From Bacillota bacterium (GTDB lineage Bacteria; Bacillota_B; Desulfitobacteriia; Desulfitobacteriales; Desulfitobacteriaceae): a DNA stretch of 5,750 bases. This document shows positions 1-4,867 of the stretch, piece by piece; within the stretch, counting starts at the first letter, position 1; each line of letters opens with the position of its first letter. The position numbers were made by a program, and so were the translations under genes. Where the stretch lies: NCBI GenBank assembly GCA_021779415.1, contig JAJYAS010000260.1:1-5750 (forward strand). Direction: 5' to 3'. The notes under the pieces were generated by a model. That model was not told where the DNA came from, did not search any database, and saw only the letters and a program-made list of their open reading frames with translations.

Positions 1-523
1 AATACAGGCGTTTGATATTCATCCGCATAAGCTCGAACTCATTGACCAGTTGGCCCAAAGATTGGGGATTGGGATAATCCAACCTCAGTTGGGGGATGCT
101 CGGGATTTGCCTGGAGTAAAACTAAGCTCCCAACAGCGCGTGTTGGTTGACGCTCCTTGCTCTGGCTTGGGCGTTCTGCGACGCAGAGCGGATCTGCGCT
201 GGCAGAAAGAAGAACAAGATCTTAAGGATTTGCCCCTGCTTCAATTAGCAATCCTTGAACGGGCAGCGTCTTGCGTGGAGATCGGGGGGGATTTAATCTA
301 CTCAACGTGTACGATCGAACCAGAAGAAAATTTCGAACTCATCAAGAAATTTCGCTTTGCCCATCCAGAGTTTGAAATGGTCAATTTGGTGGAGTTGTTA
401 CCCTTTGCCCTTGAGGATGAGCGAGATATTCGACAAGCGAGTAAAGGGATGCTTCAGCTTTTACCGCATCGCCATGGGATGGACGGATTTTTCTTAGCAA
501 AATTCCGACACAAAGAAGTTTAA
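1..523 (+). CDS. rsmB: 16S rRNA (cytosine-967-C5)-methyltransferase RsmB, C-terminal part (5' end outside window)
   Basis: This is the catalytic C-terminal part of an RsmB/Sun-type enzyme, which transfers a methyl group from SAM to C5 of C967 in 16S rRNA in the cytoplasm. The frame is open from base 2 to TAA at 521-523, giving 173 visible residues; full-length RsmB is usually about 430-450, so the NusB-like N-terminal domain lies outside. Visible motifs are the SAM-binding acidic stretch AFDIHPHK (visible residues 3-10), GDARDLPG, the motif IV block DAPCSGLGVLRR with Cys at visible residue 53, and motif VI YSTCTIEPEEN with Cys at 103. In the RsmB/NSUN family the TC cysteine is the nucleophile and the PC cysteine helps release the product; both are present. 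The C-terminus (HGMDGFFLAKFRH) is the usual family ending. The 5' truncation is only the window edge. The TTG at 50 is an internal codon, not a start. The gene lies 30 bases upstream of rlmN on the same strand, as in Bacillus. Confidence 0.95.
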   Translation, partial: IQAFDIHPHKLELIDQLAQRLGIGIIQPQLGDARDLPGVKLSSQQRVLVDAPCSGLGVLRRRADLRWQKEEQDLKDLPLLQLAILERAASCVEIGGDLIYSTCTIEPEENFELIKKFRFAHPEFEMVNLVELLPFALEDERDIRQASKGMLQLLPHRHGMDGFFLAKFRHKEV

Positions 524-553
524 CTGGAATGAATTGGGTGAATAATAAAAGAT

Positions 554-1612
554 ATGGAAAGTATTGAATTGCGCGGTTGTTCACTTGAAGAACTGATTGA
601 GATTTGCCAGGAGTTGGGTTTAAAACGGTTTCGGGCGAGCCAATTGTTCCAATGGGTCCAGCAAAAGGCTGTAGGCAGCTGGGACGAGATAAAAAACATT
701 GGAGAAGTCGACCGAAAAACTTTAAGTTCTCACCTGCACTTTCATCCTTTGGAACGAGTGCGCGAACAACGTTCAAAGGATGGCACACGAAAGTATTTGT
801 TCCGTCTGCACGATGGGGAGACAATTGAGTGTGTCTTAATGGATTACGCGCGTGAGATGACACGAGATCGTCATACGATTTGTCTCTCGACTCAAGTTGG
901 ATGTGCGGTGGGTTGTGCGTTTTGCGCAACGGGGTTGGAAGGATTTCGACGGAATCTTAGCACGGGAGAAATCGTGAGCCAAGTCTTGGACATCACTCGA
1001 GAATTGCGTCAAGAAGATCCGGATTTTCAGGTAACCAACATTGTCTTTATGGGTATGGGGGAACCCCTTCTCAATTATGATCAAGTTCTTAAGGCTATCC
1101 AACTTTTGAATCACGAACATGGGCAAACGATTGGCATGCGCCGGATGACCATCTCTACCTGTGGAGTCGTACCAAAAATAATTCAATTGGCTAAGGATAA
1201 TCCTCAGGTGGGATTGGCTATATCCCTCCATGCAACTCAGGATAAGGTGAGAGATCAGTTGGTCCCCATGAATCGTCGCTATCCCTTAACCTCTCTTATG
1301 GAGGCCTGCGAAGAATACACACAAATCACGCATCGGCGTGTCACCTTCGAGGTAGCCTTGACCTCAGAGAATGCGAGGCAAGAGGAGGCTGAGGCCCTTG
1401 TCAGATTGCTTAAGGGACAGTTAGGACATGTCAATTTGATTCCGGTTAATCCGGTGGCGGGAACTGGAATGGAGCGCCCCACCTCGGAACAGATCAAGAG
1501 GTTTGCCCAAGTATTAGAAAATGCAGGGATGGCCGTTTCTTCGCGTGAAGAACGGGGGACGGATATTGACGCAGCTTGCGGTCAACTTCGTCGACAATGG
1601 GAGGGTGAGTGA
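554..1612 (+). CDS. rlmN: Dual-specificity RNA methyltransferase RlmN (23S rRNA adenine-2503 C2-methyltransferase)
   Basis: This radical-SAM enzyme makes C2-methyladenosine at A2503 of 23S rRNA, and in some bacteria at A37 of tRNAs. The 352 residues match normal family length. The [4Fe-4S] cluster motif is CAVGCAFC (Cys117, Cys121, Cys124), followed by ATGLEGF. Other signatures are MGMGEP (166-171), the SLHA stretch (224-227), NLIPVNP and RGTDIDAACGQL near the end. Cys342 in AACGQL corresponds to the methyl-carrying cysteine, and Cys110 to the second conserved cysteine of E. coli RlmN, so the catalytic set looks intact. The N-terminal region (about 1-95) is the RNA-binding accessory domain. 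ATG 554 is the first start after an in-frame TGA at 539. Its Shine-Dalgarno is weak: GGGTGA at 536-541, about 12 bases away, so coupling to rsmB is plausible. The stop lies only two bases before the next start codon. Confidence 0.97.
   Translation: MESIELRGCSLEELIEICQELGLKRFRASQLFQWVQQKAVGSWDEIKNIGEVDRKTLSSHLHFHPLERVREQRSKDGTRKYLFRLHDGETIECVLMDYAREMTRDRHTICLSTQVGCAVGCAFCATGLEGFRRNLSTGEIVSQVLDITRELRQEDPDFQVTNIVFMGMGEPLLNYDQVLKAIQLLNHEHGQTIGMRRMTISTCGVVPKIIQLAKDNPQVGLAISLHATQDKVRDQLVPMNRRYPLTSLMEACEEYTQITHRRVTFEVALTSENARQEEAEALVRLLKGQLGHVNLIPVNPVAGTGMERPTSEQIKRFAQVLENAGMAVSSREERGTDIDAACGQLRRQWEGE
1600..1604 (+). promoter_or_regulatory. Shine-Dalgarno GGAGG of the FhaA-like gene, inside the rlmN 3' end
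   Basis: GGAGG, extended as GGAGGGTGA, sits within the last codons of rlmN. It is 10 bases before ATG 1615 but only 4 bases before the in-frame GTG 1609. The spacing to GTG is too short for the GGAGG core, which favours ATG 1615. The RBS lying inside rlmN, together with the near-touching stop and start, suggests translational coupling. Confidence 0.6.
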
Positions 1613-1614
1613 TA

Positions 1615-2406
1615 ATGAGCCTATTGGCCCGATTTGAGGGGATGGCAGAATTTCTATTTACTGGGGCTTTCAAGAAAGGCGGAGCCCGACTTCAACCGGT
1701 GGAGATCGCCAAAGAACTTGTGAAGGCGATGCTTAAAAATAAGCAGGTCAGTATATCACAGGTGTACGTACCGAATATTTACCGGGTTTACCTCCACCCC
1801 AGTGATTGGGGGCCCTTGGCAAGTTTTGGGGACGTGTTTCTCATTGAACTATCGAAATACTTATTTGCGGAAGCAGAACGCAATGGGTATACGTTTTTAT
1901 CGAAACCAGCGATTGAATTACATGCGGATGAGTCCGTAAATCCCCGTGAAATGGTGGTCGAAGTTGATTTTGATGATTCTATTGATGTTGAATGGGGTGA
2001 GGAAGAAAAAGAAAATGACGCCACAAATGAATCGAATTGGCGTGAAAGCACAACGATCTTCAGAGAATGTGTCAAGACAAACTCACTTGCCCAGGACATG
2101 GCAGGAAGGAATTTGGATTACTTTCTAGAAATCATAGAGGGACCAGATGTTGGTCAGACGTTTTCGCTGCAGGAGGCGGAAGTTTTCATTGGACGCCATG
2201 CGCAATGTGACTTGGTGCTTCATGACCCAGAGGTCTCACGGCGGCATCTAAAGATTGCCTCCGAAGAAAACGGTTGGTGGCTGGATGATTTGGGAAGTAC
2301 AAATGGTTCTTTTGTTAATGGTCAAAGAATTACGCATCAGACGACCGCTCCGGGTGACCGTATTCAAATCGGACAAAGTGTTTTGGTCATCCAAAAATCA
2401 CTATAA
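1615..2406 (+). CDS. fhaA: FhaA-like protein: DUF3662 domain plus C-terminal FHA domain
   Basis: This is a predicted cytoplasmic phosphothreonine-binding scaffold of 263 residues. The start MSLLARFEGMAEFLFTGAFK is typical of the DUF3662 N-terminal module (about 1-115) found in actinobacterial FhaA. An acidic linker follows (about 116-140, rich in D and E), then the motif ESTTIFR at 144-150, then an FHA domain (about 168-263). FHA signature residues are present: Gly193-Arg194, Ser208-Arg-Arg-His211, and Asn230-Gly231 in GSTNGSFVNG. No membrane segment or catalytic motif is seen. In Mycobacterium, FhaA binds phosphorylated MviN/MurJ and acts in cell-wall synthesis; a similar job here is inference from architecture and neighbours. 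ATG 1615 is chosen over GTG 1609 for its RBS spacing and family start; the alternative adds two residues. The motif before the FHA domain resembles the kinase target site of GarA/OdhI. The gene is followed after 23 bases by a second FHA gene. Confidence 0.88.
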   Translation: MSLLARFEGMAEFLFTGAFKKGGARLQPVEIAKELVKAMLKNKQVSISQVYVPNIYRVYLHPSDWGPLASFGDVFLIELSKYLFAEAERNGYTFLSKPAIELHADESVNPREMVVEVDFDDSIDVEWGEEEKENDATNESNWRESTTIFRECVKTNSLAQDMAGRNLDYFLEIIEGPDVGQTFSLQEAEVFIGRHAQCDLVLHDPEVSRRHLKIASEENGWWLDDLGSTNGSFVNGQRITHQTTAPGDRIQIGQSVLVIQKSL

Positions 2407-2419
2407 TTGGAGAGTGTGC

Positions 2420-2424
2420 GGAGG
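2420..2424 (+). promoter_or_regulatory. Shine-Dalgarno GGAGG of the FhaB-like gene
   Basis: GGAGG, followed by GTTAT and then ATG at 2430, gives a 5-base spacer. It is a well-placed site in the 23-base gap between the two FHA genes and supports independent initiation of the second one. Confidence 0.75.
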
Positions 2425-2429
2425 GTTAT

Positions 2430-2879
2430 ATGCAATTTGTTTTGGTCCTTGGACGGCTTATCTTTGTCGCCCTTATCTATCTATTTATCTTTCGGATTTT
2501 TACGGCACTTTTAGCAGATCTTCAGTTCAAAGGAATTTTCCAACGTTCAACTCCTGAATTTGGACGTTTGGAGGTCCTTACTGGTTCAGAAACGCTTGAC
2601 AGAGGACGTGTTTTCAAAGTAGATCCAAAAGGGCTGCGTTTAGGGCGTGGTAAGCATAATGATATCGTCTTGCCGGATCACTTTGCATCCATTGACCATG
2701 CTGTTTTTCGCCTGCTAAAAGGACAGGCTATTGTGGAAGACCTTGGAAGCACGAATGGAACTTGGGTTAATGGTGAGCAAATCCATTCTCCAGTGCAACT
2801 AGTTGCTGGGGATTATGTGAAAATTGGAAGCATTACCTTCCAATACTCGAGGTGGCAAAATGAGAGTACTAAGCTTTAG
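2430..2879 (+). CDS. fhaB: FhaB-like membrane-anchored FHA-domain protein
   Basis: This 149-residue protein has an N-terminal hydrophobic segment (about residues 2-29, interrupted by Arg9 and Arg22) and an FHA domain (about 45-140), the same layout as actinobacterial FhaB/FipA. The start MQFVLVLGRLIFVALIYLFI looks like a membrane anchor without an evident cleavage site, so the FHA domain probably faces the cytoplasm at the membrane. FHA residues visible are Gly72-Arg73-Gly74, Ser87 and His90 in ASIDHAVF, and Asn109-Gly110 in DLGSTNGTWVNG. The stretch between Ser87 and His90 reads Ile-Asp, where many FHA domains carry an Arg. The family role is to bind phosphothreonine on partners; mycobacterial FhaB is tied to septal and cell-wall proteins. 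Its place beside a phosphatase, SEDS and PBP genes supports a similar link, though its real partner cannot be told from sequence. Its last 20 bases overlap the phosphatase gene in another frame. Confidence 0.88.
   Translation: MQFVLVLGRLIFVALIYLFIFRIFTALLADLQFKGIFQRSTPEFGRLEVLTGSETLDRGRVFKVDPKGLRLGRGKHNDIVLPDHFASIDHAVFRLLKGQAIVEDLGSTNGTWVNGEQIHSPVQLVAGDYVKIGSITFQYSRWQNESTKL
2849..2855 (+). promoter_or_regulatory. Shine-Dalgarno GAGGTGG that sets the phosphatase start at ATG 2860
   Basis: GAGGTGG lies inside the fhaB coding region with the GAGGT core ending 6 bases before ATG 2860. It decides the start: an in-frame TTG at 2824 would add 12 residues with no homology to the family, and the PP2C fold normally begins at the MRVLSFSEKG-type strand. 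Confidence 0.7.
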
Positions 2880-3579
2880 TGAAAAAGGGTGTATTCGAAA
2901 AAACAATGAGGATTCCTTTCTAGTGTCACAAGAAGAAGGGCTTTATGCTGTGGCCGATGGGATGGGAGGGCATAGAGCTGGGGAAGTGGCTTCTTCAACG
3001 GCCTTACATGTTTTGGAAAAAGAGGTTCTTAAGCTTGTAGGACTTGAGGATCAGGCCTTGGAAGATGGGCTATCAAAGGCCTTTCGTCAAGCAAATCAAG
3101 TTATTTATGAATCGTCAACATCTGATCCGGAAAATGCCGGGATGGGGACTACTCTGACAGTTTTGCTGGTTCGCAGTACCTCGGTTGCTATTGCTCATGT
3201 TGGAGACAGTCGGGCTTATCTCTGGCGGGATGAGAGGTTAACTTCCTTGACCCTGGACCATTCGTTAGTTGGCGAACTTGTTCGGTTAGGAGAGATATCT
3301 CTTGAAGAAGCAGAGAAACATCCTCAACGGCATGTGCTGATGCGCGCTGTGGGAGCGGATCCTGAGGTTGAAGTGGATTGCCGGAGTATAAGTTTACAGA
3401 CAGGAGATGTTTTCCTTTTGTGTACAGATGGTTTTTCCAATATGATTAGCAATCAGGAACTTGCGCAGGAATTTCTTGAACGGGACTCATGGGAAGAACG
3501 ATTTGAACGATTACGGCAGCTTACCCTAGAACGGGGTGCACCGGACAACTTTACAGCCTTGTGCTGTATTTTGGACTAA
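2860..3579 (+). CDS. prpC: PP2C-family (PPM) serine/threonine protein phosphatase, PrpC/Stp type
   Basis: This metal-dependent phosphatase removes phosphate from Ser/Thr residues, typically reversing a PASTA-domain kinase of the same operon. It has 239 residues, close to the roughly 250 of PrpC/Stp. Motifs in order: NNEDSF with Asp18; VADGMGGH with Asp33-Gly34 (metal ligands); AGMGTTLT (93-100); AHVGDSRAY with Asp116; LDHS (132-135); RAVG (162-165); LLCTDGF with Asp190; and APDNFTA with Asp229-Asn230. All PP2C metal-binding aspartates expected from the family are seen. The protein ends directly after the catalytic domain, so it lacks the transmembrane and outer domain of mycobacterial PstP and should be cytosolic. 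Its start lies inside fhaB (20-base overlap), and the next gene begins four bases after its stop, so the levels of these three products are probably coupled. Likely substrates, by inference, are the downstream kinase, the FhaA-like protein and cell-wall enzymes. Confidence 0.95.
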   Translation: MRVLSFSEKGCIRKNNEDSFLVSQEEGLYAVADGMGGHRAGEVASSTALHVLEKEVLKLVGLEDQALEDGLSKAFRQANQVIYESSTSDPENAGMGTTLTVLLVRSTSVAIAHVGDSRAYLWRDERLTSLTLDHSLVGELVRLGEISLEEAEKHPQRHVLMRAVGADPEVEVDCRSISLQTGDVFLLCTDGFSNMISNQELAQEFLERDSWEERFERLRQLTLERGAPDNFTALCCILD

Positions 3580-3583
3580 GCCG

Positions 3584-4867
3584 ATGATTCAACGTATAAC
3601 CTCCCGCGCTTTGATCTTAGGAATGATGTGGTTAGGACTTAGCCTGCTGAAATGGGACGGGAACAAGAACCAAATTCTTTGGCAAGCGCTTGTTTTCACG
3701 GTCATTGTCCTCGTGGGGAGCTTGATGGAGGGAATTCTTCATTATCAGGGGGATCCCTATATTCTGCCAGTAGTTCAGGCCATCATGGCTTTAGGCCTTG
3801 TGTTTTTGGTGCGCATTAGCCCAGAAGCAGGGTTGCGTCAATTCTGGTGGGCAAATATCGGACTTTTGATTTTTTACGTGGTATTATGGGCAATTCGGGA
3901 TTATCGTCAGTTAGGAAGTTTTAGATACCTTTGGGGCTTGTTAGCGGTTGGATTGTTGCTGGTGACCTTAGTTTTTGGCTATTCCGCAGGAGGAGCAACG
4001 AGTTGGCTACATATCGGGGGAATCGGGATTGAACCCGAAGAATTTGTCAAACTAGCTTTGCTTTTGTTCATGGCAACGTATTTGGAAGAAAATGAAGAGT
4101 TGTTACGAATAGGGACAGTGCAGTTGGGAAGTTTCTCGTTACCAGATTGGCGGACTTTGGGTCCGTTCATCGTAATGTCAGCGTTTGCGCTTGGCCTTTT
4201 AGCCGCTCAGAAAAGCCTCGGAACTGCCTTGGAGTTTTACGCGCTCTTCGTGCTCATGCTTTATGTTGTGACCGAACGGTCCCTTTATCTATGGATTTCC
4301 CTTCCGATTTTTCTTCTGCCGGGAACTTTAGGATATATGCTTTTTACACATGTACACGTCAGAGTGGCGGTGTGGCTGAATCCTTGGCAAGATCCCACAG
4401 GTGGTGGGTACCAAATTGCCCAATCTTTGTTTGCCATAAGCGGCGGGAGAATTCTGGGAACGGGGTTAGGCAATGGTATTGGGGCATCGACCGTACCTGC
4501 GGCCAGCACTGACTTTATTTTTTCTGTCATAGCTGAAGAACTCGGCTTTGCCGGGGGCATGGCGATACTAGTTCTCTTTCTCATTGTAGTTATGAGGTCC
4601 TTTGCGGTAAGCCTTAGGGCTAAGGACCGGTTTGGACAAATTTTAGCGGCTGGAATAGGGATTCTGCTAGGCACAGAAACATTAATTATTCTCGCCGGGG
4701 TCACTAAACTACTTCCTCTGACAGGCATTCCTCTTCCTTGGGTGAGTTATGGTGGAAGTTCACTTCTTGTTCACTTTATCTTGCTGGGCGTGTTGCTGAA
4801 TATCTCAAACGCCACGGCGGTAGGTTCTCTCAGCGCCAAGAATAAGGGAAGGGAGTATGCGACATAA
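3584..4867 (+). CDS. rodA: SEDS-family peptidoglycan glycosyltransferase, RodA/FtsW type
   Basis: This 427-residue polytopic membrane protein has about 10-12 hydrophobic segments (for example 35-50, 58-78, 90-104, 114-133, 154-167, 192-208, 214-228, 235-254, 320-337, 352-372 and 392-407). SEDS proteins polymerise lipid II into glycan strands together with a class B PBP. Family motifs seen are GGATSWLHIGG and EPEEFVKL (about 136-157), LNPWQDPTGGGYQIAQSLFAI (265-285, where WQDP begins at W268), TDFIFSVIAEELG (309-321) and GIPLPWVSYGGSSLL (381-395). Asp310 in TDFIF aligns with the catalytic Asp of RodA/FtsW. In the usual PDLGT block the Asp is Ser211 (QKSLGTALEF). Pairing with a PbpA-type PBP favours RodA over FtsW or SpoVE, but the family cannot be split with certainty by eye. 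The start is uncertain: ATG 3584 follows the phosphatase stop by four bases and has no clear Shine-Dalgarno, so coupling is likely. GTG 3536 would add 16 non-family residues, while ATG 3623 would shorten the protein. Confidence 0.93.
   Translation: MIQRITSRALILGMMWLGLSLLKWDGNKNQILWQALVFTVIVLVGSLMEGILHYQGDPYILPVVQAIMALGLVFLVRISPEAGLRQFWWANIGLLIFYVVLWAIRDYRQLGSFRYLWGLLAVGLLLVTLVFGYSAGGATSWLHIGGIGIEPEEFVKLALLLFMATYLEENEELLRIGTVQLGSFSLPDWRTLGPFIVMSAFALGLLAAQKSLGTALEFYALFVLMLYVVTERSLYLWISLPIFLLPGTLGYMLFTHVHVRVAVWLNPWQDPTGGGYQIAQSLFAISGGRILGTGLGNGIGASTVPAASTDFIFSVIAEELGFAGGMAILVLFLIVVMRSFAVSLRAKDRFGQILAAGIGILLGTETLIILAGVTKLLPLTGIPLPWVSYGGSSLLVHFILLGVLLNISNATAVGSLSAKNKGREYAT
4849..4855 (+). promoter_or_regulatory. 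Probable Shine-Dalgarno AAGGGAG of pbpA, with long spacing
   Basis: AAGGGAG lies within the last codons of rodA, 11 bases before ATG 4867, somewhat longer than ideal. The frame has an in-frame TAA at 4843 and no other start codon before 4867, so the start is fixed by elimination. The TAATG overlap between the rodA stop and pbpA start points to coupled translation. Confidence 0.5.

Noticed and set aside
541..546. AATAAT in the rsmB-rlmN gap as a -10 box
   Set aside because: No -35 match at proper spacing, and the transcript would start at or almost at the rlmN ATG.
381..929. Minus-strand open frame of 182 codons across the rsmB 3' end and rlmN 5' half
   Set aside because: It lies opposite two well-supported genes, has no recognisable domain and its translation looks like an antisense shadow.
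836..1231. Minus-strand open frame of 131 codons inside rlmN
   Set aside because: Covered by the catalytic core of rlmN; no family features.
2255..2557. Plus-strand open frame of 100 codons bridging the two FHA genes
   Set aside because: Out of frame with both FHA domains, which carry the conserved residues; no RBS or homology of its own.
2596..2624. TTGACA at 2596-2601 as a -35 box within fhaB
   Set aside because: No TATAAT-like hexamer lies at about 17 bases (GTAGAT is a poor match), and it is inside a conserved coding region.
2283..2773. Similar DNA encoding DLGSTNGxxVNG in both FHA genes, as a possible repeat
   Set aside because: It reflects the shared FHA family motif at protein level rather than a recent DNA duplication; the flanking sequence diverges.
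2824..2859. TTG 2824 as the phosphatase start
   Set aside because: The added 12 residues are not PP2C-like, and a good RBS sits before ATG 2860.
3536..3583. GTG 3536 as the rodA start
   Set aside because: It would add polar, Cys/Pro-containing residues read out of frame from the phosphatase C-terminus, unlike a SEDS N-terminus.
4285..4728. Minus-strand open frame of 147 codons opposite rodA
   Set aside because: Antisense to membrane segments and motifs of the SEDS protein; low-complexity shadow with no domain.
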